From NCBI GenBank assembly GCA_024636955.1, contig JAGXGB010000079.1, positions 1-62,408 on the forward strand: a stretch of DNA of 62,408 bases, written 5' to 3'. Shown one piece after another: positions 44,473 to 53,312 of this stretch (within the stretch, counting starts at the first letter, position 1; every line of letters starts with the position of its first letter). A program made the position numbers and the translations under genes. This stretch comes from Bacteroidales bacterium (lineage in GTDB: Bacteria > Bacteroidota > Bacteroidia > Bacteroidales > Lentimicrobiaceae). The notes under the pieces were generated by a model that worked only from the letters and a program-made list of their open reading frames with translations, made no database searches and was not told the origin of the DNA.

Positions 44473-44519
44473 AACAAAGAAGTATGTGAACCTGCCGGTC
44501 ACACATACTTCTTTGTTTC
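44473..44519. terminator. Bidirectional terminator between convergent genes
   Basis: AACAAAGAAGTATGTG and CACATACTTCTTTGTT (44473-44518) form a 16-bp perfect stem with an interrupted upper part, between the radical SAM gene and the RHH gene. Confidence 0.85.
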
Positions 44520-44520
44520 C

Positions 44521-44715
44521 TTACTTTTCTTCTTTCTCCGGATCACCTGAACCAAGTGATTTAGTTTTCTTAAGTCGGCCTGAACTCTTCAGCGCATTGC
44601 TGATAATCCATTCAAGTTGCCCGTTTATACTGCGAAATTCATCATTGGCCCACTTCTCCACTGCCTCAAGTGTTCTCTCATCTAAGCGTAATACAAATGC
44701 TTTCTTCTGACTCAT
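44521..44715 (-). CDS. Arc-like ribbon-helix-helix protein
   Basis: A 64-residue protein with a ribbon-helix-helix pattern: strand KKAFVLRLDERTLEAVEKWANDEF, then SINGQLEWIISNALKSS, like Arc/MetJ or antitoxin DNA-binding domains. The C-terminal tail is charged. It starts 33 bp after the stop of the SPFH gene and shares its transcript. The pairing of SPFH and Arc-like genes recurs in Bacteroidota genomes as I recall it; its meaning is unknown. Confidence 0.85.
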   Translation of the reverse strand: MSQKKAFVLRLDERTLEAVEKWANDEFRSINGQLEWIISNALKSSGRLKKTKSLGSGDPEKEEK

Positions 44716-44748
44716 AAGTGCAATTTCTGTTCAGGAATATGAATTAAA

Positions 44749-45627
44749 TCAATGATTTAAAGTGCCTGCATTTATGATAGGGCTTGCATCCTTATCAGAA
44801 CACAGCACTACCATGAGGTTACTAACCATGGCAGCCTTCTTATCTTCATCAAACTCTATAAGCTTCTTATCTGACAATTGCTCGAGGGCCATTTCAACCA
44901 TGCTTACTGCGCCTTCAACAATTTTAATTCGGGCAGCAATAATAGCAGTAGCCTGTTGGCGACGGAGCATTGCTCCGGCAATCTCAGAAGAATACGCCAG
45001 GTAACTTATCCTTGCTTCAAGCACTTCAATACCGGCCCTTTCGAGGCGTTCAGAAAGTTCCTCTTCAAGCACACGGTTTACTTCTTCACCGCCTGCCCGC
45101 AAGGTGAGTTCAGCCCCTTCATCATCGAAATTATCGTACGGGTAATGACCTGCCAGTTTTCTTATAGCTGCCTCACTCTGTATCTCAACATAATGAACAT
45201 AATCATCAACCTCAAAGGCGGCCTTGAAAGTATCCTGCGCTTTCCACACCAGTACAATACCTATCATGATGGGGTTACCAATTTTGTCGTTCACCTTTAT
45301 AGGATCACTGTTGAGATTACGAGCCCTGAGGGAAATCTTGATACGCTTGTATAAAGGGTTAACCCAGAACAGACCGTTGCTCTTAACTGTACCCTTATAT
45401 TCGCCAAACAATACCAGCACACTCGATTCGTTGGGATTCACCACCATTAGGCCGAATGAAAGAATCAATGCCAAAAGCAATACTAATGCCGATACAATCA
45501 TCAGCCAGAGGATGTGACTGTTATTAGCAAAGTTGTAAATTGAGAAGGCAGTCATAAGTATTAATACGCCTGCCATAATGTACCCTGACATAGGGGTAGT
45601 TGTTTTTTCATGTTTTGTTGGTTCCAT
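44749..45627 (-). CDS. SPFH/band-7 domain membrane protein
   Basis: A 292-residue protein with two N-terminal hydrophobic segments (about 15-35 and 40-65), a short NPNESSVLVLFGEYKGT segment, and a band-7 domain (GLFWVNPLYKRIKISLRARNLNSDPIKVNDKIGNPI, then DDYVHYVEIQSEAAIRKLAGHYPYD). The helical segment SERLERAGIEVLEARISYLAYSSEI follows, as in stomatin/prohibitin-like scaffolds. I use the ATG at 45627; the upstream alternative is a TTG. It likely forms membrane oligomers. It is followed by the Arc-like gene. Confidence 0.92.
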   Translation of the reverse strand: MEPTKHEKTTTPMSGYIMAGVLILMTAFSIYNFANNSHILWLMIVSALVLLLALILSFGLMVVNPNESSVLVLFGEYKGTVKSNGLFWVNPLYKRIKISLRARNLNSDPIKVNDKIGNPIMIGIVLVWKAQDTFKAAFEVDDYVHYVEIQSEAAIRKLAGHYPYDNFDDEGAELTLRAGGEEVNRVLEEELSERLERAGIEVLEARISYLAYSSEIAGAMLRRQQATAIIAARIKIVEGAVSMVEMALEQLSDKKLIEFDEDKKAAMVSNLMVVLCSDKDASPIINAGTLNH

Positions 45628-45708
45628 TTTGATATCATTTTGATATTGCAATAGTACAACAAAAAATAACTGAAGTCAAGAAAAATCAAAAATACTTTTT
45701 TTGCCTGG

Positions 45709-45800
45709 CTCCTCATCCCCCAACCCCATTCTCCTCAAGAGAGAAGGGGGCTTTAAAACTACGGCTAACACGGTAACTCCGTCTTTTAAGGCGGAGTTAA
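45709..45800. repeat. Dispersed motifs: CCTCATCCCCCAACCCC and a TAACTCCG palindrome
   Basis: A CTCCTCATCCCCCAACCCC...GAAGGGGG segment (45711-45751) is followed by the palindrome TAACTCCG/CGGAGTTA (45774-45799). No gene lies between 45652 and 45869. Confidence 0.6.
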
Positions 45801-45836
45801 CTAAAACTATTATTTTTTTAACACCACTGTTTCACC

Positions 45837-45844
45837 TACTTTTG
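45837..45844 (+). promoter_or_regulatory. -7 box of the HAD gene
   Basis: TACTTTTG, 25 nt before the ATG at 45870. Confidence 0.55.
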
Positions 45845-45869
45845 CTGTCAGAATAAACCACCTCTACTA

Positions 45870-46571
45870 ATGCCGGTAAAAAACTACAAGCACATCTTCT
45901 TTGATCTTGACAGGACTTTATGGGATTTCGATAAGAATTCAAATGAAACGTTCCTTGAAATACACAACAAATACGCACTGGAATCGAGGGGAGTGACAGG
46001 ATTCCCTGATTTCTGCAATGTGTACCATGAAATCAATCTCGGGTTGTGGGATGATTACAGGAAGGGGCTGATATTAAAAGAAGTGATGAATGTTAAGCGG
46101 TTCTCGCTAACGCTCAGTTCATTTGGCATTGAGGATGATGCGCTAAGCTTAAGCATGGCGGAAGATTACATAAGAATAAGCCCAACCAAAAGGCACTTAT
46201 ACGATGGCACAACCCGTGTGCTCGAATATCTTCAGCAGAAATACACCCTGCACATCATAACAAACGGCTTTGAGGAAGTGCAACACAAGAAGCTTGAGCA
46301 TTCAGGCCTGAATAAATACTTCACTCATGTGATAACTTCAGAAGATGCAGGCTTCAAAAAGCCCGACATCAACATATTCAGGTATGCCTGCGCAATTGCA
46401 GGAGCCAATGAAGCCGATTCGCTAATGATTGGTGATGATGTTGATGTTGATATCATCGGCGCCGCTGCCGCCGGTATTGACCAGTTGCTGGTTGATTTCG
46501 AACACAAATACCCTGCTTCAGGTGCTACCTACACAGTGCATACATTGGAGGAGATCATTGGGATTCTATAA
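45870..46571 (+). CDS. YjjG-family HAD hydrolase (noncanonical pyrimidine nucleotidase)
   Basis: A 233-residue haloacid-dehalogenase-type phosphatase. Motif I is FFDLDRTLWDF, motif II IITNGFEE, motif III lysine in GFKKPDINIF, and motif IV IGDDVDVDIIGA. The sequence NSNETFLEI after motif I is typical of YjjG-type nucleotidases (TIGR02254), which dephosphorylate modified pyrimidine nucleotides. It is monocistronic with its own promoter. Confidence 0.92.
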   Translation: MPVKNYKHIFFDLDRTLWDFDKNSNETFLEIHNKYALESRGVTGFPDFCNVYHEINLGLWDDYRKGLILKEVMNVKRFSLTLSSFGIEDDALSLSMAEDYIRISPTKRHLYDGTTRVLEYLQQKYTLHIITNGFEEVQHKKLEHSGLNKYFTHVITSEDAGFKKPDINIFRYACAIAGANEADSLMIGDDVDVDIIGAAAAGIDQLLVDFEHKYPASGATYTVHTLEEIIGIL

Positions 46572-46574
46572 AAA

Positions 46575-46603
46575 AAAGACCATCACTACTGATGGCCTTT
46601 TCA
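46575..46603. terminator. Terminator between convergent HAD and Cys-repeat genes
   Basis: AAAGACCATCA / TGATGGCCTTTT (46575-46602) with a short loop and A/T runs on both sides, so it can act on both strands. Confidence 0.8.
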
Positions 46604-46621
46604 AAACTTGGAAAGTCTTAA

Positions 46622-46924
46622 TTATTTAGACTCAGGGGCGGGTACAGCTTTAGCACTTGCTTTACCACTGCAGCAACCTGAAGTTTTTGCACTTGTAGCG
46701 CAATCTGCTTTTGCTTTGTCACTGCAACCTGCGGCAGCTTTGTCACCGCATGCAGCTTTTGCTTTATCACTGCAACCTGCTTTTGCATCAGCCGATTTGT
46801 CAGCTTTTGCGTCGCTTACTTTTTCGGTTTTAGCTTTTTCAGGAGCTTTTTGTGCAGAAACTGTTGCTGTTGAGAAGGCAAATATCAGGGCTACTGCTGA
46901 GAAAATAATTGCAAATTTTTTCAT
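46622..46924 (-). CDS. Small secreted Cys/Lys/Ala repeat protein
   Basis: A 100-residue exported protein with a signal peptide ending near TVSAQ. The mature ~75 residues are almost entirely Ala, Lys, Asp, Ser and Cys, with a degenerate repeat AGCSDKAKAACGDKAAAGC and a CC pair near the end (TSGCCSGKAS). Seven cysteines are regularly spaced at 7-8 residues. There is no hydrophobic core, so it is probably unstructured, metal-binding or cross-linked. I do not recognise a named family. It has a clear -7 box about 31 nt upstream. Confidence 0.8.
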   Translation of the reverse strand: MKKFAIIFSAVALIFAFSTATVSAQKAPEKAKTEKVSDAKADKSADAKAGCSDKAKAACGDKAAAGCSDKAKADCATSAKTSGCCSGKASAKAVPAPESK

Positions 46925-46955
46925 GAAAGTATTGTTTTTTTAGTGTTTATGCTGA

Positions 46956-46963
46956 CAAAGATA
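46956..46963 (-). promoter_or_regulatory. -7 box of the Cys-repeat gene
   Basis: The minus strand reads TATCTTTG, about 31 nt before the ATG at 46924. Confidence 0.55.
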
Positions 46964-47015
46964 GTGTAGAGATATCAAAACGCAACAAAGTAAATGTTAA
47001 AGTTATGTTAATGTG

Positions 47016-47669
47016 TTATAAGTAGGCTATAACTGTTTGTTTACCAGATACTTTCTGGCCGATGGTTACTTTTACTTCGGCACTTTTTGGCAGAAAAATA
47101 TCAACACGTGAGCCAAATTTGATAAAGCCAAACTCATCGCCTTGCCTTATATTGTTTCCTTCGCGTGCATAGCACACAATTCTCCTGGCAAGGGCACCTG
47201 CTATTTGTCGTAATAAAATCTGCGTGCCGGCGTGGTTTTCAATTACTACAGATGTTCGTTCGTTATCAGTAGATGATTTAGGATGCCATGCTACCAAATA
47301 CTTTCCGGGATGATACTTCATGAACTTTATGCTCCCCGATATAGGTGCCCAGTTAACATGTACATTATTGGGCGACATAAACACAGACACCTGTATTCTT
47401 TGGTCCTTAAAATATTCAGGTTCATTTACCTCTTCAATAGCCACTATTTTACCATCGGCGGGGCATAATACTATTGTTTCGTCGGGTGATATTATGCGCT
47501 TGGGGTTCCTGAAGAATTTAACTATCCACAGAAAAATCAGAACAAGTACTGCCCACACGATGTAATGCAGATATGTGGGCATGGGTATCAATCCTGTAAG
47601 GGGTGATAATATACCTAGTGCAATAAAGGAGACAAGTATGATCCAAAATCCTTCCCTGTGAATTCTCAT
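47016..47669 (-). CDS. psd: Phosphatidylserine decarboxylase proenzyme
   Basis: Converts phosphatidylserine to phosphatidylethanolamine. The 217-residue short-type proenzyme has two N-terminal membrane helices, then FRNPKRIISPDETIVLCPADGKIVAIEE, MSPNNVHVNWAP and the self-cleavage site FIKFGSRVDIFLP, where the Ser becomes the pyruvoyl group. It is 14 bp after cdsA, so it continues the phospholipid pathway, but it also has a -7 box directly before its start codon. Confidence 0.97.
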   Translation of the reverse strand: MRIHREGFWIILVSFIALGILSPLTGLIPMPTYLHYIVWAVLVLIFLWIVKFFRNPKRIISPDETIVLCPADGKIVAIEEVNEPEYFKDQRIQVSVFMSPNNVHVNWAPISGSIKFMKYHPGKYLVAWHPKSSTDNERTSVVIENHAGTQILLRQIAGALARRIVCYAREGNNIRQGDEFGFIKFGSRVDIFLPKSAEVKVTIGQKVSGKQTVIAYL

Positions 47670-47674
47670 CCCGG

Positions 47675-47682
47675 CAAAAATA
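47675..47682 (-). promoter_or_regulatory. -7 box of psd (predicted internal, leaderless promoter)
   Basis: The minus strand reads TATTTTTG, ending 5 nt before the psd ATG and lying right after the cdsA stop. Confidence 0.45.
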
Positions 47683-47683
47683 G

Positions 47684-48511
47684 TTAATTTATGTAACGAA
47701 GCAACCTTATCAGTATATAAACAACCGGCGCAGCAATGAGGACTGCATCGAACCTGTCGAGTATACCACCATGTCCCGGCAAGATGGTACCTGAGTCTTT
47801 AACACCGGCATTTCTTTTAAACATTGATTCAATGAGATCTCCTGCTGTACCTGCTGCAATAATTGTTAAACCTATCACCAGCCAAATAGCTGGAGAAAAC
47901 TCGGTAAAAGAAGCAGAAATAAGGTATGCCACCAGTAGTCCTGCTAATGTACCTCCTGCAAAGCCTTCCCATGATTTTTTGGGGCTTACCCTTTCAAGCA
48001 TCTTATGTTTGCCGAATAAGGAACCGAAAATATAGGCACCTGAGTCATAGATCCATAGTATTAGAAAAAAACCAAGCAGTAAGCCCGTTTGACGCCATTT
48101 ATGTTCTTCAGCAAGGTTGAAAAACCCTGAAAGCAGTGCCAGCGGAACAGCTATCCAAACTATCCCGAACAAACCCATGGCTACATTTTGAAGTGATGTT
48201 GAAGTTGTGCGCGACAGTTCAAAAACAGCAAGTATTACAGGGATTAAAAGCAGGAAGTATAAACCTGCATCGGGCAATACCCCAAAGTTCCATGAAACAA
48301 TAATGGTATAGGCTATAATTGCCATTAGTATTCCAGCAATTTTAGAAGGGTAAACGTTTAATGATTTACACATTCTAATGAATTCCCAATAGCCGGCCAG
48401 CACTACCAAAAAAAAGAGTGATGCAAAAACCCAGTGATTAATAAGCACTGAACCAATGATTACTATAACAAAAAGTGCTCCCGTTATTGTGCGGAGGGTA
48501 AAATTATTCAC
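47684..48511 (-). CDS. cdsA: Phosphatidate cytidylyltransferase
   Basis: Makes CDP-diacylglycerol from phosphatidate and CTP in the inner membrane. The 275-residue protein has about eight helices and ends with the CDP-diglyceride synthetase signature SMFKRNAGVKDSG...PGHGGILDRFDA. SPKKSWEGFAGG precedes it. The start is a GTG at 48511 that overlaps the DUF2007 stop by 8 nt, implying translational coupling. Confidence 0.97.
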   Translation of the reverse strand: MNNFTLRTITGALFVIVIIGSVLINHWVFASLFFLVVLAGYWEFIRMCKSLNVYPSKIAGILMAIIAYTIIVSWNFGVLPDAGLYFLLLIPVILAVFELSRTTSTSLQNVAMGLFGIVWIAVPLALLSGFFNLAEEHKWRQTGLLLGFFLILWIYDSGAYIFGSLFGKHKMLERVSPKKSWEGFAGGTLAGLLVAYLISASFTEFSPAIWLVIGLTIIAAGTAGDLIESMFKRNAGVKDSGTILPGHGGILDRFDAVLIAAPVVYILIRLLRYIN

Positions 48512-48707
48512 TTTGAAACTTATTGATTAATTGATTTGCATTGAAGGCATCCTCTACGCTTACGTAAAGTTCTATGTCGCCTATTAGGTAAAAGGAATCT
48601 TGTTTATTGACTATTACAGATATAATGTTAAATTCCTGAAGCTGCGCTTTGATGAATTCTATTTCATGAATCTTATTGCTTCTGTATATCAGTGTCCAAC
48701 CTTCCAT
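48504..48707 (-). CDS. DUF2007 domain protein
   Basis: A 67-residue protein matching DUF2007 (putative signal-transducing, PII-like ferredoxin fold): WTLIYRSNKIHEIEFIKAQLQEFNI, then DIELYVSVEDAFNANQLIN. Its stop overlaps the cdsA start, and it starts 5 nt after the LUD gene stop. Its function is unknown. Confidence 0.87.
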   Translation of the reverse strand: MEGWTLIYRSNKIHEIEFIKAQLQEFNIISVIVNKQDSFYLIGDIELYVSVEDAFNANQLINKFQSE

Positions 48708-48712
48708 ATAAA

Positions 48713-49399
48713 TTAATTATCTGCATTTGCCTCATCAGCCATAAATACGAACAACTCTTTGGGACCATGTCCGCCAACAGCCATGATTTTCTCGATATCG
48801 TCACTTCTGCTTGAGCCTGATACTATTGAGATCATTGAAGGTAGGCGCTGCGCGTATTTATTCCGCATAAATTCGAATGCCTGCTTCAGGTCTTCAACCA
48901 CCTGCGAGGTAAATGCAATCACAATGTGAATATCACATGCAACCGACAACTTTCTGCCTGAATCCTGCGATGAACTCATCATAATGCTTCCTGTGCGGGC
49001 TATAAGGCATTCACACGATGTAACAGCTATTTTATTAAAGGCAGGCCCGGCATGATATGGATATGCTCTAATGCCCGCGTGTTTTAGCAATCCTGATATG
49101 AGCTCTTCATTACAGGCTGCTTCTGTCCATTTATTTTCATTGAATAGTGCCTTTACTTTTTCAAGCATATCATCAGGCGACTTACAATAAATAAATTTTG
49201 CACTCTGGTTTACCAATTCATATGCAAAGCGGACATCATTTTCCTCTGAACTCTTCTCATACACTGACGATTCGACATCATGTTCAGCAAAAGGATTTTC
49301 AGATGGTTCCAACAAAGCGTGCCTCACCTTTTTTAACACTTTCTCACGTGAAGTGCTATCCTTAAGTGATTCAGAGAGACCGGATGTTTTATTACTCAT
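48713..49399 (-). CDS. LUD (LutC/YkgG) domain protein
   Basis: A 228-residue protein of the LUD family, whose best-known member LutC belongs to the lactate-utilisation complex. Conserved end: SMISIVSGSSRSDDIEKIMAVGGHGPKELFVFMAD; central part: CECLIARTGSIMMSSSQDSGRKLSV. The true start is the ATG at 49399, which overlaps the ftsH stop by 8 nt; a longer frame into ftsH reads its C-terminal repeats out of frame. LutA and LutB partners are absent here, so a role in lactate oxidation is not supported by context. Confidence 0.9.
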   Translation of the reverse strand: MSNKTSGLSESLKDSTSREKVLKKVRHALLEPSENPFAEHDVESSVYEKSSEENDVRFAYELVNQSAKFIYCKSPDDMLEKVKALFNENKWTEAACNEELISGLLKHAGIRAYPYHAGPAFNKIAVTSCECLIARTGSIMMSSSQDSGRKLSVACDIHIVIAFTSQVVEDLKQAFEFMRNKYAQRLPSMISIVSGSSRSDDIEKIMAVGGHGPKELFVFMADEANADN

Positions 49400-51539
49400 C
49401 AGTTTTTGCAATCGGGGATTCCTTCGTTGGTTCTGTACTTTTAGCAACAGGTGCTTTTGGGTCCTTATTATCGGCAACTGGGGCTGTTGGTTTTGTATTA
49501 CTACTATCAGGTGCTTTTGGTTCTGAATTTCCGGCAACTGGTGCTTTTAGATCTGTATTTTCATCATCAGGTGATTTTACTTCCTGTGTTTCAGCCCTTT
49601 CAGGCAATGATGTATGATACTCTTCAAAAGCCCTTTTGCCAAATATCAGTTCAAGGTCTTCCCTGAAGATAACTTCTTTTTTGAGCAGTATTTCAGCCAG
49701 TTGTTCAAGTTTTCCTTTATTCTCTACTAGTAAGACTTTTGCTCGTTCATAAGCAAGGTCAATGATCTTCTTTATCTCTATATCAATAGTTTGTGCAGTT
49801 GCTTCACTATAAGGCTTGGTAAAAGCGTACTCCTGCTGACCGGTTGAGTCATAATAACTCACATTCCCTATGGCTTTGTTAAGTCCGAAATACACTACCA
49901 TCGAATAGGCTTGCTTGGTAACTTTCTCAAGGTCATTTAATGCACCTGTTGATATTTTACCGAATACTATTTCCTCTGATGCCCTGCCGCCTAATGTTGC
50001 GGTAAGTTCATCAAACATCTGCTCGTAATTGGTTAATTGCCTTTCTTCAGGAAGGTACCATGCAGCGCCCAGTGCTTTTCCACGGGGTACGATGGTTACT
50101 TTGATGAGTGGATGGGCATGTTCAAGCAACCAGCTAATGGTGGCATGGCCTGCCTCATGATAGGCGATGATTTTCTTTTCATTAGGTGAAATGATCTTGT
50201 TGCGTTTTTCAAGTCCCCCTACAATACGGTCAACAGCATCAATAAAGTCCTGTTTCTCAATTTCAGCTTTATTGCGACGTGCCGCAATAAGTGCGGCTTC
50301 ATTACAAACATTGGCAATATCAGCTCCTGAAAAGCCCGGTGTTTGTTTTGCCAGAAAATCAGCACTTACTGATTCAGAAGTTTTCAGGGGTTTCATGTGC
50401 ACTTTGAAGATTGCTTTACGCTCTTCAAGGTCGGGCAGTTCAACATTGATCTGCCTGTCGAAACGACCTGCTCTTAGCAGAGCCCTGTCGAGTATATCAG
50501 CACGGTTGGTTGCTGCCAGTATAATAACACCTGCATTGGTAGCAAACCCGTCCATTTCAGTAAGAAGCTGATTAAGCGTATTTTCGCGCTCGTCATTTGC
50601 CCCTGTTATCTGGTTTCTGCCTCTGGCGCGGCCAATTGCATCAATTTCATCAATGAAGATGATACATGGCGCTTTCTCCTTTGCCTGCTTGAATAGGTCG
50701 CGAACCCTTGAAGCACCTACCCCTACAAACATTTCAACGAAGTCAGAACCTGAGAGGGAAAAGAAAGGTACTTTAGCTTCACCGGCTACAGCCTTGGCAA
50801 GTAAAGTTTTACCTGTACCCGGAGGGCCAACAAGCAGTGCTCCTTTTGGTATTTTACCACCAAGTGTAGTGTATTTTTTAGGGTTCTTAAGGAAATCAAC
50901 AATTTCCATGATCTCCACTTTTGCTTCTTCAAGTCCGGCAACGTCATTGAAATTGATATTCACATGGGTATCCTTGTCAAATAACTGGGCCTTTGATTTT
51001 CCGATATTGAATATCTGTCCACCGCCACCTGCGCCCCGGCTCATCATTCTCATAAGGAAGAACCAAACTGCTACAAGTAAAAGTAGCGGTAAAACCCAGG
51101 TAAGGGCATCACCCCAGCTTTTACGGGTTTCATTGGTTATGTATACAGGTTCACTTGCCTCAGCTTGCGCATCATTAAAATCCTTTTCAAAGTTCTCAAC
51201 GGAGCCAATTTTGTAGACATATTGAGGCCCCGGGGTTGAGCCAAATGACTCAGAGGGTTGTACATCTTTGTACTTTTCCTGTTTTAGGGTATCAGGTTTA
51301 ATGTAGATTTCAACAAATTCCTTATTCACGAGCACTACTTTATTTACGTGCTCAGCCTGAAGCATTTGCTTTACTTCACCCCATCCTACTTCTTTAGTAC
51401 TTGTGTTCCAATTCATGAACTGCATGCCTATTATCATTACAAGCAGCAGTCCGTATATCCAATAGAAACTAAACTTAGGTTTTAGGCTTTTTGACTTATT
51501 ATTGCCGTTGTTCGGCTTTGAATTATTCTCTTGGTCCAT
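49392..51539 (-). CDS. ftsH: ATP-dependent zinc metalloprotease FtsH
   Basis: A membrane-anchored AAA+ protease that degrades misfolded membrane proteins and regulators. The 715-residue protein has two membrane helices (about 25-42 and 145-165) around a periplasmic domain. Walker A is [14 protein letters not shown], Walker [12 protein letters not shown], and the zinc site [12 protein letters not shown]. The last ~65 residues are a low-complexity tail of K-A-P/D-N-T repeats ([19 protein letters not shown]). It lies 6 bp after rsfS and is coupled to the LUD gene, an rsfS-ftsH order common in Bacteroidota. Confidence 0.98.
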   Translation of the reverse strand: MDQENNSKPNNGNNKSKSLKPKFSFYWIYGLLLVMIIGMQFMNWNTSTKEVGWGEVKQMLQAEHVNKVVLVNKEFVEIYIKPDTLKQEKYKDVQPSESFGSTPGPQYVYKIGSVENFEKDFNDAQAEASEPVYITNETRKSWGDALTWVLPLLLLVAVWFFLMRMMSRGAGGGGQIFNIGKSKAQLFDKDTHVNINFNDVAGLEEAKVEIMEIVDFLKNPKKYTTLGGKIPKGALLVGPPGTGKTLLAKAVAGEAKVPFFSLSGSDFVEMFVGVGASRVRDLFKQAKEKAPCIIFIDEIDAIGRARGRNQITGANDERENTLNQLLTEMDGFATNAGVIILAATNRADILDRALLRAGRFDRQINVELPDLEERKAIFKVHMKPLKTSESVSADFLAKQTPGFSGADIANVCNEAALIAARRNKAEIEKQDFIDAVDRIVGGLEKRNKIISPNEKKIIAYHEAGHATISWLLEHAHPLIKVTIVPRGKALGAAWYLPEERQLTNYEQMFDELTATLGGRASEEIVFGKISTGALNDLEKVTKQAYSMVVYFGLNKAIGNVSYYDSTGQQEYAFTKPYSEATAQTIDIEIKKIIDLAYERAKVLLVENKGKLEQLAEILLKKEVIFREDLELIFGKRAFEEYHTSLPERAETQEVKSPDDENTDLKAPVAGNSEPKAPDSSNTKPTAPVADNKDPKAPVAKSTEPTKESPIAKTDE

Positions 51540-51545
51540 GATTGG

Positions 51546-51968
51546 TTATGAAGCTTCTGCTGATGAATTTTTCTTGGTTTTCTTTGGCTTGGCACCTTCA
51601 GGCACTAATTGTTTAAGGCCTGCATCAGCCCACAATTCCTCCAGCCGGTAATACTTGCGGTTAGCCTCCTGGAATATATGTATTACCACATCCACGTAAT
51701 CGAGCAGCACCCACTCAGCATTTTCCAGGCCTTCCTTTTTCCAAACATTTATTCCAACGGCCTTTTTAATTTCCGCTTGCACTGAATCGGCTATAGCTTC
51801 AACCTGTGCACGTGAATTACCATGACAAACAATAAAGAAATCGGCAACAGCATTTTTAATATTTCGTAAATCTATCTGTACTACATCTTCACCTTTTTTC
51901 TCAAAAACTCCTTCTGCTGCAATTGTTGCAAGCATTTCAGAAGCTGCTTTGATCTTTTTTGACACCAT
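51546..51968 (-). CDS. rsfS: Ribosomal silencing factor RsfS
   Basis: Binds ribosomal protein L14 and blocks subunit joining in slow growth. The 140-residue protein shows DLRNIKNAVADFFIVCHGNSRAQVEAIAD, the start of the RsfS domain, and EWVLLDYVDVVIHIFQEANRKYYRLEELWADA, its conserved end. A short Lys-rich tail follows. It is the first gene of the rsfS-ftsH-LUD-DUF2007-cdsA-psd unit and diverges from birA. Confidence 0.97.
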   Translation of the reverse strand: MVSKKIKAASEMLATIAAEGVFEKKGEDVVQIDLRNIKNAVADFFIVCHGNSRAQVEAIADSVQAEIKKAVGINVWKKEGLENAEWVLLDYVDVVIHIFQEANRKYYRLEELWADAGLKQLVPEGAKPKKTKKNSSAEAS

Positions 51969-51984
51969 ACGCTAATTTATATTT

Positions 51985-52000
51985 TACTTTTGCAAAGTTA
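51985..52000. promoter_or_regulatory. Abutting divergent -7 boxes between rsfS and birA
   Basis: TACTTTTG (plus, 51985-51992) is immediately followed by CAAAGTTA (51993-52000), which is TAACTTTG on the minus strand. The minus box is 24 nt before the rsfS start. The plus box would give birA a leader of about 95 nt. Confidence 0.5.
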
Positions 52001-52093
52001 ATCAATTTATTAAGCTTAAATCTGTCAGTGAATTTACTGCCTTTTATAAGCAATGACTAGGTATCAACAATTGTACCGATTTAATGTTGTTTT

Positions 52094-52855
52094 ATGGCTA
52101 ATGTACAAGTATTTCACGATTTCACAATATCTGAGATAGGTGAAATTGATTCTACAAATAAGTATGCTGAGAAACTAATTAACTCCGGTTCAGTACCTGA
52201 GGGTTCAGTATTCTATACACATAATCAAACTTCAGGCATTGGCCAGGCAGGAAATACCTGGGAAAGCGAGCCACGCAAGAACCTTACTGCGAGTATGATT
52301 CTTTATCCCGTTTTCCTTCACCCTGCTCATCAGTTTTATCTTACAATGGTTGTTTCACTTGCCGTTTTAGATACAGTTGACTTTTTTCTGCATGATACAA
52401 CAGCTTCGGTAAAGTGGCCAAATGACATCTATTGTGGCAACCGGAAAATTGCTGGTATACTGATTAAAAACCAGGTAATGGGCAATGAGATTTCTTCAGC
52501 TATTGCTGGATTAGGACTCAACATCAATCAAACTGAATTCACAACTGCTCCCAATGCAACATCTTTAAAACTGCTCGCGGGGAATGAATATGATATCATA
52601 GTTGTACTGTCAAAATGGCACACTCATGTTGCTAAATACTACGACATGCTGAAAAGTAATAGAAAAGAGTTATACATGCAGTACTTAAGCAAGCTTTATT
52701 TAAAGGACGTTCAGGCTGATTACCTGATTAATGGAGTGAGAGTCACGGCAACAATCACAGGTATAGGCTTGCATGGCCAGCTTGTATTGACTGATAACTC
52801 AGGGAAGCGTTATGAGTGTGGATTAAAGGATGTTATCTTTCCCACTTTCAGGTAG
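52094..52855 (+). CDS. birA: Biotin--[acetyl-CoA-carboxylase] ligase
   Basis: Activates biotin with ATP and attaches it to carboxylase carrier proteins. The 253-residue protein lacks a DNA-binding domain, so it is a group I ligase without repressor function. Visible motifs: EIDSTNKYAEKLI, the biotinyl-AMP loop as TSGIGQAGNTWES (a GxGQxGN form usual in Bacteroidota in place of GRGRxG), SVKWPNDIYCGNRKIAGILI, and GLGLNINQ. Its 3' end overlaps the convergent SRPBCC gene by 33 nt. Confidence 0.96.
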   Translation: MANVQVFHDFTISEIGEIDSTNKYAEKLINSGSVPEGSVFYTHNQTSGIGQAGNTWESEPRKNLTASMILYPVFLHPAHQFYLTMVVSLAVLDTVDFFLHDTTASVKWPNDIYCGNRKIAGILIKNQVMGNEISSAIAGLGLNINQTEFTTAPNATSLKLLAGNEYDIIVVLSKWHTHVAKYYDMLKSNRKELYMQYLSKLYLKDVQADYLINGVRVTATITGIGLHGQLVLTDNSGKRYECGLKDVIFPTFR

Positions 52856-53260
52856 CCTGGTTTCGCTTTCTTCTTTTATTTTAAGTGCCAGGATATTCAC
52901 AAAATTAGCCAGTGGCTTTGATGCTATCATCTTGAGCATCATGTTAAGATCGGCATTTAGCTGAAGCCTCACTTTGGTAGAGTTTGCATCAACAGTGTCA
53001 AGGTGACAATGCAGGTCAAACTTGAATGGCGACTTACCTTCTGAAACAATGACGATATGATCAAAAGGTTTCTTAATGCTATATCGCATGCCAAGTGTAG
53101 CCATGTTCTGGATGTTAAAACTACAATGGTCGCTGTCGCTCTCCCATTCACTAACCTGCGGAGGCATAAGGGATTCGAAGTTGTTGAAATCAGAAAGGAA
53201 TTCAAAAATCAATTGAATATTTCTCTCAATATTTACCTGTTCACTATTGAATGTTGTCAT
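52823..53260 (-). CDS. SRPBCC/START-like domain protein
   Basis: A 145-residue protein with the order expected of a SRPBCC ligand-binding fold: start QVNIERNIQLIFEFLSDFNNFESLMPP, central strands and the long C-terminal helix MMLKMIASKPLANFVNILALKIKEESE. The ligand is unknown. It lies 52 bp after pyrE on the same strand and overlaps the birA 3' end on the other. Confidence 0.85.
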   Translation of the reverse strand: MTTFNSEQVNIERNIQLIFEFLSDFNNFESLMPPQVSEWESDSDHCSFNIQNMATLGMRYSIKKPFDHIVIVSEGKSPFKFDLHCHLDTVDANSTKVRLQLNADLNMMLKMIASKPLANFVNILALKIKEESETRLPESGKDNIL

Positions 53261-53312
53261 AATTACGGCTTAACAGTATTTATCCAACCTTTAAAAGTTG
53301 AAATAGTTCAAC

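Noticed and set aside
49400..49537. N-terminal extension of the LUD protein
   Set aside because: It is ftsH tail sequence read in another frame. The ATG at 49399 overlaps the ftsH stop in the normal coupling manner.
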